A DNA stretch of 64,000 nucleotides from NCBI GenBank assembly GCA_015680685.1, contig MNCI01004314.1, forward strand, positions 1-64,000, in the 5' to 3' direction. Under the pieces are notes generated by a model. That model did no database searches. It was not told the origin of the DNA and saw only the letters and a list, made by a program, of their open reading frames with translations. Shown here one piece after another: positions 10,927 through 22,756 of this stretch (its first letter is position 1; each line of letters starts with the position of its first letter). Source of the DNA: Gnetum montanum (Eukaryota; Streptophyta; Gnetopsida; Gnetales; Gnetaceae). The position numbers and the translations under genes are program-made.

Positions 10927-12934
10927 ATTAGTGGCTAGAACACTAAGGGATTCCCAAGCACATATCCTAACCCCAAGTTTGTAGGAAGGCGATGCTAGAG
11001 AAAATGAAAATGGGGTGCCCTGAATGATCTTGTCGATCAAACAGGGACTTACGTCATGTTAAAATGACCATGTGCAAAAAATGATTGTAGAGCATCAAAC
11101 GTAGGAGTTGGAATAAGTGGGAATACAATATGCATAATAGCGAGAGAATTTCAACATGCGTATATATGACAATAGAAATAAATAGATACACTAACAGTTT
11201 AAAATACTATAGAAAAGAAATGAAATGAGAGTGCGAGTAAAGAAATGCACCACCCCAAGCTTGGGGGACATGACTTTTGATTGAATGATGTGTACAATGG
11301 GCATGCAGTGTAGACAGAAACAGTTGGGAAGCAAGGCAATATGGTCACATTCTTTGGAAAGCTATAGACATGGTGTTGGTAGATGCAGAGCAGTTAACGC
11401 TTATCTAAGGGTTGCTACGCTATGCACGTGTAGGTGTCACACTCAAGTGTGGGAGTGCAACAAGGATTTGGAAGACTTTAATGCTAAGATTTGTCACTCA
11501 TCCACCTTTTGTTCACCAATATTTTTCCAAAGCTAACTACCAAAAGCCAACCCTTAGAATGTCATTTACTAGGGTATTTATAGAGCCAGGGTTGGGGGAG
11601 GGATGTGGTTTTAACACCACCTATCTTGGGTCCCACGTAGCATGAATGTGGATGTGTTACACTGATGTCATATGCTCAAAGTGTGGTGCTATGCTGGATA
11701 GGACAAGAATAGGAATCAAAAATATGCCAAACTGTGATCATATTGCCTAGATGGCATGTGCTAGAATCTAAAGAACTACCATGTTTCTACAAGAACACCT
11801 AGAACAAATGCAAATTGAAGCCTATGCTACAGGACTACATCTTTCCTCCTCTTTCGAGTAGGGTCAAGCATAGGGACAACGTTGGGGATCAATAGGGGGT
11901 GTAAAGAAAAAAAAGCAAACTACCAATCTTGATTACTAGAGAGTCACTAGAATAGGAATGAAGGTCAATGGTAAGCTTTGGGAACTTTTGGAAGACAGTT
12001 GATGAATTTTTTCAAGTGTTATGTTGTCTACACTACCCAGTGTAACGTAGTGTAAACACTTGAAAAAATGTGAAATTTTGGCTTGCTACATTGTGCTATG
12101 CTACACAGCATAGCACAACATTGCACTCATTTGTCAATTAATTTCTTCAAAAACTAAAAACACCACTCTGAGACTCAGTAGGAAAAGAAACTTCAACAAT
12201 TGGTAGCTACACTTTTCATGTTGAAAGAGCTTGATGCCTTTTGGTTTCATTCTTGGGAAAATTTTAACCCTAACACCTCTGCTACGTTGTGCTATGCTAT
12301 GTAGTGTAGCATGATGTAGTATCTAGTTTTGCATAAATTTTAATCCCATCTACAATGCTTTGTCATTGAACGTTGATCATGCTCTGAGAATGCAATTCAA
12401 AAGGTGGCCTTGGAGGTCAAAGACTTGCGAAATGCATCTTCTATGTCTGGTTCAACACTTAGAAACACTTGAGTCTCACATGGCCTGCTACCCTATCTAT
12501 GTTGTGCAAGGTAGCAGAGTGTAATAGGTTTAAAAATAGAAAATTTTCCAAACTACTTTGTCTGTCCTGAATACTTTTAATAGCTCCTATCCTGGCATCT
12601 AGGTTGACTAGATTTCAAGACCTGTGTTAAGCTGGGCAAGGTAGAGAGCATAGCAAGCTTGACGGTCGGGAAGATAGAAAATTTACTGAGCTGTATAATT
12701 CATCCTCAGTGCCCCTTTTGTGCAAACTAGCCTTAACAATGGGTGCTATGTTGATTGTGCTACAGAGCATAGTAGACAAGCCTAGAAATAACCTTGTAGG
12801 TCTTAGGACTTCTAGGGTTCCATGTTTTTTACATGGCTCAGTGTGACACCATCCTTGGAGGAATTTTTTTAAAGTTCCAATGTTCGAACAAATCTGATGC
12901 TGAGTTACGAGAGGCCAAAATTGATGGTGTTTCA
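10927..12934 (-). mobile_element. 3' LTR of Tat-like element A
   Basis: Read on the minus strand the LTR starts TGAAACACC (12934 downwards), directly after the purine tract CAAAGAGGGGCTAG. It ends near 10927 with sequence matching the ends of the LTRs at 27948, 40284 and 51986. A TATA box (minus, complement of 11575-11582) lies in the same relative place as in those LTRs. It contains many GCTATGCTA/TAGCATAGC words, including a perfect 12-base hairpin (12091-12102 against 12107-12118). At about 2.0 kb it is longer than the LTRs of C (1459) and D (1629), with extra sequence in U3. Confidence 0.75.
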
Positions 12935-14437
12935 CTAGCCCCTCTTTGTCGACGTCTAGAGTATTTTCTTGAGAGATGTCAACAAAGAATACAAAACACC
13001 ATGATGAACATGACACCAATACCATTAGTTAATGTCCACTTAGATGATGCTTTGTTATGCTTGAGAGTGCTAGGAGAGTGAAGAATGGTACAGAAGAGGG
13101 CATAGGTTTGAGGAGATGGGGTCTGGGGACAATGGATGGAGAAGGAAAAAAATGTAGGATGCAAGACCATGAGAGCTATTTCCATAGCGTGATCCCTCAT
13201 TGAAGTGCTTATGAGGGAGTTAGCATGCATATGTGTCTTTCCCCTTTGTATTTCAACCTCTCATTGGAGCACTTAAAGATTGTCGATCAAAGGTTGGGAT
13301 GGTTGCAAAGTGGTAACTGTGCCATTTGACTTGGGAACTTGTCTTATTTCATTTATTTTTCCCTTTAATTTTCTTATTATTTTATTTTATTTTTATTTTT
13401 TTGGGGGCAAATTGCACATCCATATCCACTTGAAGACAATTGTGTCGTCACTATTGGAAAAGTGTTTCCTCTTCAGGATGAGTTGTCTTACATTCATATG
13501 GGGCTTTAACCAACCTAAAGAGGCTTCCCATGGGATGAGTTACATTACATTATTCATGGGTTTAGTAGTTAAGCATGGGAAAGGGTTTCATGTGCATTGG
13601 AGAGGCTTGTGAGGGGATGTTGAAAATTGCAAAGGGAGAAGATAGAGTTTAGGTTAGTTGAAGGGATATCAGGGTATGCACTCTCAAGTAGCTAGGCTAA
13701 TCATAGTGGTTACTTTGGAATAATGTGATGTGTTGCTCTTATGGTGAAATGCATTCTTGATCGATGCCATTTCAGCTTTATCCTACAAACAAAATAGAGA
13801 GAAAACCAAAAAAAACAATCACCATGTGAAGTGAGGGCGAATTCCTATTTGCTTAGGACATTGCAAGGGCTACAAGTGCAATGTTTGGTGCATGTAATGT
13901 CCAAAGTAGGAAGGCCACTACAAGCGTCGATGGTGGTAGGCTGAAAAACTCTAGTAGCCACACCGAAGGTAAGGACCCAAGAGGCTAGGAGCAATGGTGA
14001 CGCAGGTGCTCAAGAATCCTCACCAAAGGTAGGAGCCAAGAAATTCAACCATGAGGTGGGAAGTCAAGCTATTGAATGCTCTTCCAAACTCAAATGGTAG
14101 CAAGGGCTAGAGGATGGAAACATTGTGACTAGGCGACAATAGTGTTGGGACTCTAGCAGGAGGTGCTAATAGTGAGAGCTATGACTAAGATGATTGGCAA
14201 TGGTGGTGGTAGCTTTGGAAGGTCAACAAGATGTCAAACGACATCTTTGAAAGATTAGCAAGATTCTAGGGATGAAGATGTTGAAAATTTCCCAGAGGGT
14301 TTTTTTTAGGTGGCATGACCTTCATTATGGAACTGCAATGCCTCACCCGATCTTGTCCAAGAGAACTGATGATGGAAGATCGGAAGTATGCTTGCTCACT
14401 TGTTCATAGGATCACATGTGTTGGATTAGAGATGTTA
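12935..14437 (-). other. Spacer between integrase and 3' LTR of element A
   Basis: Non-coding. It aligns with the equivalent spacer of element C (41743-42812) in several blocks: CCCCTCTTTGT.GA, GTGTTTCCT.TTCAGGATGAGT, AGAAGTGAGGG-like, and ATGCC.CACC near the far end. The base nearest the LTR is the polypurine tract (minus-strand CAAAGAGGGG, 12938-12950). The open frames here cross homopolymer runs and are not conserved in C. Confidence 0.6.
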
Positions 14438-14439
14438 CT

Positions 14440-14850
14440 TTACAAACCTAGTTTTAGGCCTTGGTAGACTATTGGATGTGCTAGTTTAAGGTCCTAATAG
14501 ACCATGGTCCCAATTTAAGGTCTGGGCAAACCATGTTGTGCTAGTTTAAGGTCTTAGTAGACCTTGATGTCCTAGTTTAAGGTCCCAATAGACTGTTATG
14601 CTAGTTTAACGTCGTAGTGGATGGGGGATGGCTAGTTTAAGATCATAGTGGACCATGCTATGGGTGCCAATTTTATGTCATGGCCCAAGAACATGCTATG
14701 CTAGTTTAGCATTGTGACAGATGATCTATGCTAGTTTTATGTCATAGTAGATGATCTATGCCAATTTAACGTCATAGCAGATGATCTTTGCTAGTTTTAC
14801 GTCATAGCAGATGATTTGTGCTAGTTTTATGTCATAGCAGATGATCTTCT
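14440..14850. repeat. TTTAAGG-type junction array, integrase side of element A
   Basis: About a dozen degenerate copies of a unit reading CTAGTTTAAGGTCNTAGNAGACC or CTAGTTTTATGTCATAGCAGATGATCT, spaced roughly 35-45 bases. Same family as the arrays near 18500, 24000, 38100, 42900, 46800, 58600 and 63900. It marks the border between the integrase end and the spacer before the 3' LTR; C has an array in the same place. Confidence 0.8.
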
Positions 14851-14949
14851 TACTTTTTCTTATATTTAGTATGACATTGCATGTTACACATAGTATGGTT
14901 TCAGGTACAAAGGATTAATAAGATTTGTGAACTTGTTGCCATCTAAGTT

Positions 14950-16020
14950 AGCCAGCTTGAATGCCCCATTTTCATATGCTTTCGTGACCAAAAAAGGCCC
15001 TTCCTAGTTAGTTGAGAATTTATTCATGGCCTCATGAATAGCCTTACGGACTAGATCCCATTTTTTCTTAGGCATTGGTGTAGATTACAATGATTTTTTT
15101 GTTGTTGCTTATCTTGATACCACTTGATACAGCTCAACGTTTGGATGTGTTCTTCCTTCGTAGAGTCAAGATCAATGATCCTTGACTTGTTATTTTGAGC
15201 CTCATCCATAAATTTCAGGAGGATCATTTGGAGTGATGGGACCTATAATTCAAGAGGCAGCACCACCTCAGATTCGTATACAAGACTATATGGGATTTTA
15301 CCTATGGTAGTTCTACAAGTTGTGTGATAAGCCTAAAGCATGTAGATGAGTTACTCATGCCACCATCGCTTGCTACTGTTGAGCATCTTCTTTGGAAGGT
15401 TGAAAATGGCTTTGTTGGTGAATTTTTCTTGGCTATTGGCTTGGGGATAATATAGCGATGAGAAAGAATGTTTAATTCCTAGATTTTTGAAAAGGCTTTA
15501 GTTTCCGTGCTACTGAGTTAGGGCCTGTTGTCTGTAACGATAGTCATAGGAAGGCCAAATTGACTCACTATATTATCCAAGATGAATTTGAAAACCTATT
15601 GAGACATGGTTTTCCTAAGGGGAATAGCTTCTACCCACTTGGTAAAATATTTAGTTGTAGTAATAATGAAACTATGCCTTGTAGAAGACTTGGGGGTTAT
15701 GGGCCCTATGATGTCTAGTCCCCAACACTAAAAAGGCCACATGATTTGTGTGGTATGTATCTTAGTAGGTGATACATGTATTAGGTTTTCATGACATTGA
15801 CATATATCACATGTCTTGACCTTAGAGAGGCAATCATGCTCCATATAGGACCAATAGTAGCTTAGCCACCTAATTTTTGCCACCATAGCTCTAGGAGCTA
15901 TGTGGCCTCCACACAATCCCTCGTGGACTTAATCAATGATTCTTTGGGCTTCTTTTCCACTTACATAAATTAGAAATATCCCATCATAAGATTTACGACA
16001 TAAAGCACCATCACCTATAA
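14950..16020 (-). pseudogene. Integrase of Tat-like element A
   Basis: Minus strand. The zinc-binding N-terminus is open at 15916-15728 (GHIAPRAMVAKIRWLSYYW, then KTCDICQCH, the CxxC pair). The core follows with WGLDIIGPI (first Asp) and GLPMTIVTDN (second Asp), interrupted by several TAG codons. It ends with the SPTKPFSTF-like region. It would insert element cDNA into the genome. Order after RT and RNase H is that of Ty3/gypsy. Stops and frameshifts make it inactive. Confidence 0.75.
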
Positions 16021-16229
16021 GGACATACTGCCACAGTCATTTTCGTACTATGTCTTTTTGGGTAGATGTTAAGCCTTTTGGAGGCTCACCATGTTGGAGG
16101 TATGTTTTGATATCATCATACCATTCTTGAGTGTGGCCAACACTTACAAAAATGATATTGAGTGTGTGAATAATAGGGTTAGTGAATTCCACTATTAAAG
16201 TAGGTAAGGTAGAAACATGTGTGGTGGCA

Positions 16230-16720
16230 TGCTTAAAACTAACATGGCTAATGCGTCGGCTATAGTGTTTTAATTATGGGGGATGTATTGAATGTCTAAG
16301 ATTGCAAATTATTTTAGTAAGTATTTTTCCAAATCATAGTAAGGTTGTAAGTGTTGTGCTTTATAGGTGTAGACCTCTATGACTTGGTTAATGACTAGTT
16401 GCAAATTGTCTCATATTGCTAAATTTTGAATCCCTGACTCTCAAGCTACTAAAATTTCCCTAAGAAGACCCTTGTACTCTGGTACATTATTTGTGCAAAG
16501 AAACATGAAGTGGTATACAAAAGGTCAGATCTCCCCAAATGGAAATGTATAAATAGCAATAGCACTACCACCTTGTGTGGTTGAGGCACTATCAAAGTGT
16601 AGGATAGCTTCAATGTTTGCAAGTACTATGCTTATATTGTTAACATGCTTATCTAGAAATTTGGGTTCTATGGTTGCTTAGTCATCTGTGGGTGAGGCTC
16701 TAAGTTGTGTAGCTATTTCT
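16230..16720 (-). pseudogene. Second, archaeal-type RNase H of element A
   Basis: After the RT-linked RNase H, a second RNase H-like domain is visible in element C, fragment E and here. The landmarks are AILHFDSASTTQGGSA (first Asp), CTNNVPEYKGLL (Glu) and IINQ/VINQV preceded by a degraded GDSQL site (DNLQL). Dual RNase H of this kind is known from plant Tat-lineage elements. Several stops. It would help degrade the RNA template during cDNA synthesis. Confidence 0.65.
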
Positions 16721-16749
16721 TAACCTTTTATAGATGATTGTACTATGTA

Positions 16750-18405
16750 GTATAGGTAAAATTCTATGATTATTGCTTTCCACCTAGCTATCGTACTACT
16801 TTCATATATATTGGTTATAATGGCCCTGATTATGTTATTTTTGCAAATGATATTGACTTAGCTATGAAACAAATATTGTCTCCATTTTTAAAGTGAAAAT
16901 ACTAAATCAAGGTAATTTTCTTCTACATCATTGTATTTTTCTTCATAAGCTATCAATGCATGACTCAGGTAGTAAAAAGGAATTTCAAAGTCATCATCTC
17001 TCTTTTGATAAAGAAAGGTAGCAATGGACATATCTGAAGTTGCAAGATAAATGTAAAAGGATTATCTCTTTCTGGAGGATAAACAGTAGGAAGATGAAGA
17101 AGCTCCTTTTTTAAGTTATCAAATGCTTCCTGGCATTGTTTCATCCATTCAAAGTTAGCTCCTTTTTTAATTAAGTGTTGCATTGGATGCAATTTATTTG
17201 TCAACCTCGCGATAAGTCTTCATATAAACTATATCCTGCCTTGCAATCCGCATAACTCTTTAAGGTTTGTTGGTGGTGCTAAGTTGACAATGGCTTTGAA
17301 TTTATCTAGGTCTACACGTATTCCTATTTCTGATACTATGAAGCCTAACGTGTGTCTATTCTTGACACTAAAGAAACATTTTTGGGGATTGAGATGAAGG
17401 TCATGCCTATGGAAAAGTTGAAGGACTAGATTCAAGTCATTTGCATGATTAGGCACTTTCTTATATTTTACTGCTATATTTTCGACATAGTCATTTAGTC
17501 GTTCTAAAAGATAGTCACTAAAAATGTAAGTCATGGCCCACTGGTATGTTGCTCCAGCATTTTTTAGTCCGAAGGACATCATTGTGTAACAAAACATTCC
17601 CCAAGGGGTCATGAAGGTAGTTGCAAGTTGATGTTCAAGGTTTATATAGATTTGATTATATCCCGAGAATCCATCCATGAAGGATAGTAAGGCATGGCCA
17701 GCTATAGTATCGACAAGTTGGTTGATACTGGGTAATGGAAAATTGTCCTTAATGGTTGCTTTGTTCAAATCTCTTAAGTTTATACAGATGTGTATGCCTC
17801 TAGTTTTCTTGGAAATGACTAAGTTTTTTGATACCCAATTCATATAATCGATTGCCCGAATGAATCCAACTTGGTAAAGCTTGGTGATTTTGTTGCACAT
17901 AGCTAATGTAATCTCTGGTTTAATTTTTCAAGATTTTTGTTTGACTACTTTGACATGTAAATCTAAGATAATGTTGTGTTGTATTATGGATGGGTCTAAG
18001 ATCCAGAATGTCTTCATAAGACCGTGCAAACACTTTGACATTATCGTTGAGAACTTTAGCAATATTTTGTTGAACCTATGGCTCTAGTAAAGAGCTAAGT
18101 TTCAATGTTCTCACCATACTTTCTCATGTGGTCACCGGAATTTCTATAAGTGGATCTTCAATTACATCACCAGCCTCTAGGCCTAAGGCTTGGACTAGAT
18201 GTTTTGGCCAGTCTAGTGATGTTTCTAAGGATGCTACATCAGTGTTACAAGGAGGTGGCTCAAAGTCTACAAGCTCTATGTTCAAGTATCTTATGAATCT
18301 ACCATGGGGTCTAGTCAATATTAGAGGTGAATGAAGATCATCATGTGCGGCCATTCCTGAGTGATCTTGCAAAATAGCCAATAAACAAAAGACGTCAAGT
18401 GACAC
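16750..18405 (-). pseudogene. Reverse transcriptase and RNase H of Tat-like element A
   Basis: Minus strand. The pre-RT region is open at 18405-18124 (TSLDWPKHLVQALGL, shared with C). The RT core at 17900-17229 shows ICINLRDLNKATIKDNFPLP, INQLVDTIAGHALLSFMDG and FGLKNAGATYQ, typical of the Tat group. The catalytic YVDD reads YVEN, so it has decayed. RNase H begins in NKLHPMQHLIKKGANFEW (17204 downwards) and continues with AYEEKYN.VE and WRQ-like positions through stops. It is separated from protease (24590) by 6.2 kb that contains the oppositely oriented gene G1. Confidence 0.8.
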
Positions 18406-18459
18406 TTACCTAACATAGCAACATAAAGTGAAATGTATGAAAAGTAATTATGTAATATC

Positions 18460-18620
18460 TCAAAATTCCTAATTTAAGGTCATAGAAAATCGTAACCATG
18501 CGTGGAATGCAAAAGTACATTTTGAAATTTCTAGTTTAAGGTCTTAGCGGACCGTCATCGTTCTTATGGTATAAAGGAAATTTCAAAATTGCTAGTTTAA
18601 GGTCATAGCGGACCGTCACT
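18460..18620. repeat. TTTAAGG-type junction array between RT and G1
   Basis: Three copies at about 18471, 18533 and 18595 with the core TAGTTTAAGGTCATAGCGGA, spaced 62 bases. Lies between the start of the RT reading frame (minus) and the promoter of antisense gene G1 (plus). Confidence 0.8.
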
Positions 18621-18650
18621 ATGCTATGCTGCAAGGAAAACAAGATGTCT

Positions 18651-18790
18651 CGTGTTATGCGTGGGACATAGGACATTCCATGTTATGTGTGGGACATGGA
18701 GCATCCCATGTTACACATGGAACATAAGATGTTCTATGTTACATGTGAGACATGGGACCTTTCGCGTTATGAGCGGGACATGGGATGTCC
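18651..18790 (+). repeat. Five 28-bp tandem units upstream of G1
   Basis: Five consecutive units of exactly 28 bases (starts 18651, 18679, 18707, 18735, 18763) built on CATGTTATGTGTGGGACATG. Unit borders form GGGACAT/ATGTCCC dyads. The array ends 33 bases before the TATA box of G1, so it is placed like an upstream activating array. Confidence 0.9.
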
Positions 18791-18823
18791 TGGAAAAGTG
18801 ACATATCATGTAACCTTGAAGTG

Positions 18824-18833
18824 TATAAATAGG
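18824..18833 (+). promoter_or_regulatory. TATA box of antisense gene G1
   Basis: TATAAATAGG on the plus strand. The following bases (about GGTTTTACCCATGGTAAAC) match those after the G2 TATA-like box at 47124 (GGATTAGACCCTGGTAAAC). The ATG of G1 is about 130 bases downstream. Confidence 0.7.
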
Positions 18834-19599
18834 GTTTTACCCATGGTAAACCTATCATTTTCATTATCAAAGCTAACAACCCAAAGCATAGTGCATTTTA
18901 GTGAAGAGAGTGTAGCACTTGTAGAGTGTAACACCGACAAGCCAAAACTTACCACCAAGACAATGGCTCGTAGGAGTGAGCATAGACATTAGGGCCTTGC
19001 AAATGTGGATGAAGGGGAGTGCACCCTGTGACATCTCCCTAGAGCATGCATTGAAGAATGGTAAGAGGCATTGTTTGCCCAATAAGCCACTATGATGCCC
19101 TTATTTGTGCTATGCATTTTTTTGGTACTATGGAAATCTATCGAGTGAGACTACTGTCGCCACTATCTTCACCATGGGCACCATGTCCTAGTTGCTATAA
19201 TTGCTACAGATACTATGTTGTGGATGTTGCTCCTATGGTTTTGATACCACCATAGCCACTATGCTATGGCTATTTTAGCTACTATTGTGGCTATTTCCAT
19301 GGCCGTTGTCATCACCATTACAGCTGCAACCATGGTTGTTAAGTTGTGGCTTTAGCCGTCATTAATGTGACTAGGGTGATGTACCATTTTTCTTTTTTTT
19401 AGGGAAGGATTTTGAGTGCTCTGGGTAGCATAGCATATGTGGGAGGTTTTTTTTTTAATTTTTTTTTTACATTCTGTGGGGTGGCATAAGGCAAGGGCCT
19501 TGCAAGCATTCTATGTTTTTCCCTTAGGCCGTGTTGCCACTAATAGCATAACTAATAACATTAAATGTTTGTCCACTTGCATCGCTATGCCTTTTATGA

Positions 19600-19880
19600 G
19601 CATGATGCTTGCTACGCTACACAGGGCATATTCACTACATTGCATAGGATCTACGTTGCCCAAGATATACCTGCCATGCTGCAAAGGACAGACATGCTAT
19701 GTTGCTAGGGATGTAGTTGCTACCCTACCTAGGATGTATGTGCTATGCTCCCCAGGACATAGTCACTATGCTATCCAGGATGTATGTGCTATGGTGCCTA
19801 GGACATATGTGCTATGCTACCCAGGACATAGTCACTACGCTGCCTGAGACATAGCTGCTACATTGTTCATGCGGTTCAAT
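19600..19880. repeat. GCTATGCTACnCAGGACATAG repeats in intron 1 of G1
   Basis: About eight loosely spaced units of the form TGCTATGCTACCCAGGACATAG with a ~27-30 base rhythm. The GCTATGCTAC word is the one that dominates the LTRs of the same element family (10927-12934, 27948-29490, 40284-41742, 50358-51986). It lies inside the first intron of the antisense gene. Confidence 0.7.
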
Positions 19881-22662
19881 TGCTACGCTACATCAAATAC
19901 ATAGAAAAATCTTGATTCAATTGATAGTTCTATGATTGTGCTATTCCATACTTAGAAAAATTGTTTTATGAAAGGGACTACTACACTGTATAGTAGTATG
20001 ACTGATACTTAGAGAAAATGTTTTCAAAAATTATTTTCTTCAACAATTGTATTTATTGTGAACTAATGTCTCCATCATGCAATGCAGGGTTATGCTAAAT
20101 CGAATCCTGATTGTGGTTGAATTAGTAGGAGTTCTATGTTGTATAAGTGCCCATGTGCCTAATGTCCCCCCACCATATGCGCGAGTCAGGAACCAAGCAT
20201 TCTAGTTCTGAAAGGATGTGTAGGAATTCTTAGAATTCCTATTATGTCACTTTAGTGTAATGGTATGGTTGCACTTGGCTGGTGAAGCAATGGGCATCCT
20301 AAGTAAGACATTGTTTCCTAGAGCAAACCGAAGCATTCTCAAATTCATGATAGATGGGTCCACTGAAGGGGAAGAGGCAGGGGGCTTGAGTCAACATCCA
20401 AAAGGCTTTAGACTTTTGTCTTGGATTTGGGTGATGCCAGAGTTCAACTGTTATCATAAATATAACACTTTGTTCATTGCTTGTCATATGGGCACATTTT
20501 TTTAGAACTCACCTAGAACTGTCTACTGTGCTAGCAAGTGAGTTCAATTTATATGATCAAGGATTTTTTTTATTTGTCTTGCATTATTTGAAATTTTTAT
20601 CTTGTTTTATTGTTGCTATATTTGTAATTGAAAAAGATGGTCTTCATGATAGAGAGGGGGCCTTAGCCCTAGCTCAAATGGCCCTTCAAGAGTTCTCCTT
20701 CGTTGAGAATGTATGTGCCAATGTTATAGAGCAACTTGGGGCTGATTTTAGAACTTATCCAACCAAGTACTCTAAGTTTTACATGAAATGTGAGGAGCTT
20801 GGGTGGTTAGATGGTGAATGGGCATCTTGTCAAGTACCCATTGTAGAAGAAGTGCTAGTGTAAATACCATCATTCCCCACAATGTTCACATTGGATGAGC
20901 TATATTATGTGCCTCTTTTTGTGTAATCTAGATCAATTTAATTAATTACCCCTACTTCCTTTTTTTGTTGATTTTATTCTTGGTTTTTGCAATGGCAGCC
21001 AAATTTAAGAAGGTTACAATGATTACCTCGAGATGTAATGAGGCTATCCTCTTCTTTAAGTATGGTGAGGTTGATGAATCATAGTGTTGGCTGTGTAGTG
21101 GGGTGCCAACAATGATTGTCAAGAAGGTTTAAGAGGTTGGGCTCATGGATATCCTTTTGGTTGTAAACATAAGGATTCCAGCTATGAAAATGATTGCCCT
21201 TGTAGATTCTTTCACTGAAAGCATAGACCACTTTCACACATGAGTTCATGGTGTGTGAGTGGTGTTTAAGATCACCGATAGTCTTTTTTAGATCTTTTCA
21301 ATGTCCCTTTTGATGGTTTACCCATGGGGGAAAGGACTAGTAATGATGTAGACCATTGAGGAGGCATAGAAGAATGGTTGGGGACTAGCAAGAATGGCAA
21401 AGGTATCTATATGAAAAAGGTTAGATTGGAGGTAGCCCAAAATATTTACCCCATATTTCAAGATCGTGCCTTCTCCAAGTTGCTCTCCCAAGAGAAAATT
21501 TTTGGAGTAGAGTAGGCCTAGATCATGAGAGATGTAATTGAAGAGGGGACATGATATAATTGGATTAAGTATTTTTAGAAGGCCTACGGGTGGAAATGAC
21601 TAGGCTATAGGGAAAACTTGAGATGCACTTCCATGTGCACTTTTCATTTTTCATTAATTGTTTGCGATGATTTGCTGAATTTTTTATTGTCCAAGAGAAT
21701 GGGATTTGGGTGATATAGGATCATACATAGATATCCAAACCATGGATCTACCACATATTTCGCACCACCCAATCTCAAGACCCTCCAGAAGCTATTGGGG
21801 AGCCTTTTTCAGTGACAACTAAGGATCAGGCAGGATCATCCTTTCATGCATGCGATAGCTTTGGAGAGGATCCCCCTACTAACACGGGCAATGTAGTGAG
21901 GGTAGCATGCCTTATTGTAGAAATAATAAAATCAAAGTTTTAGATTAAGAAGTCTCATCCTGTAGAAGAGCCTTCACATATGAGTGAAGGGAGGGGAAAA
22001 AGGCTACAAATCAGAGTTCACAATGTGTAGTCTAAGCTTATTGGTAAGTATCCCTTAGCTAACTTATTTTTTGCCTTCCTTTTTACCTTTATGGTTGCAT
22101 ATCCCTATTGGACTAGTACCCCAATCTTGGCTTGTGCTTGGTAGATGAGGAAGAGGCTTCAGCTCCTAAAGAGGAGGCCCCTATTGCTGAGGAGGAGGCT
22201 CCTATTATTGAAGAGGAGACTTCTACTATAGAGGAGGAGGCACCTATTGTAGAGGATCCTTTTGTATATGATATCCCACAACTTGAGGGACATATGATAG
22301 CAGAGGAAGTTGCTACAGTCTTAAGGAAGCTTGAAGAAGAAGGGCTGCATTTTAAGAATAGTGAATTTGTTGATTTGTTTAATAGTGTGCCAATGGGCGA
22401 CCCCCCCACTCTCACACCTGAGGGTTTGTTGGGTGGGAGATTTGCACTGTCATTCATGTTATCCTCCAATTTTTCCTCTCCTCTTCACAATGCTAACATG
22501 CTTTTTTGCATAGCGAGTACTAGTTCTGCTAAGGGCCTTTAGTCTTCATCTACTTTCCATCTAGAGCCATGAGAAGAAACTCTAGATAAGTTCACCTTTA
22601 TGGAAGGCATAGTAGATGACATGATTGACCACCTGAAGCAAATTAACACTCAGATAGGTGTG

Positions 22663-22756
22663 CTTGGGCTATGGCATGTGTTGTTCCACTTTTGCTATCG
22701 TCCCATGANTCTTGGGCTATGGCATGTGTTGTTCCACTTTTGCTATCGTCCCATGA
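22663..22756. repeat. 46-bp exact duplication flanking a single N
   Basis: Bases 22663-22708 recur exactly at 22711-22756, separated by the N at 22709 and a T. It lies in the intron between exons 6 and 7 of G1. As at 5842-5931, this looks like two overlapping contig ends abutted with one N. Confidence 0.8.

Noticed and set aside
12627-13025. 132-codon minus-strand ORF
   Set aside because: It crosses the LTR border and polypurine tract of element A, and the other LTRs have no equivalent frame.
13280-13612. 110-codon ORF with a hydrophobic stretch like a membrane segment
   Set aside because: Hydrophobicity comes from a T-rich run in the non-coding spacer of A; not conserved in the matching spacer of C.
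22113-22469. Ser-rich minus-strand ORF
   Set aside because: Shadow of the Glu-rich exon 5 of G1 on the opposite strand.
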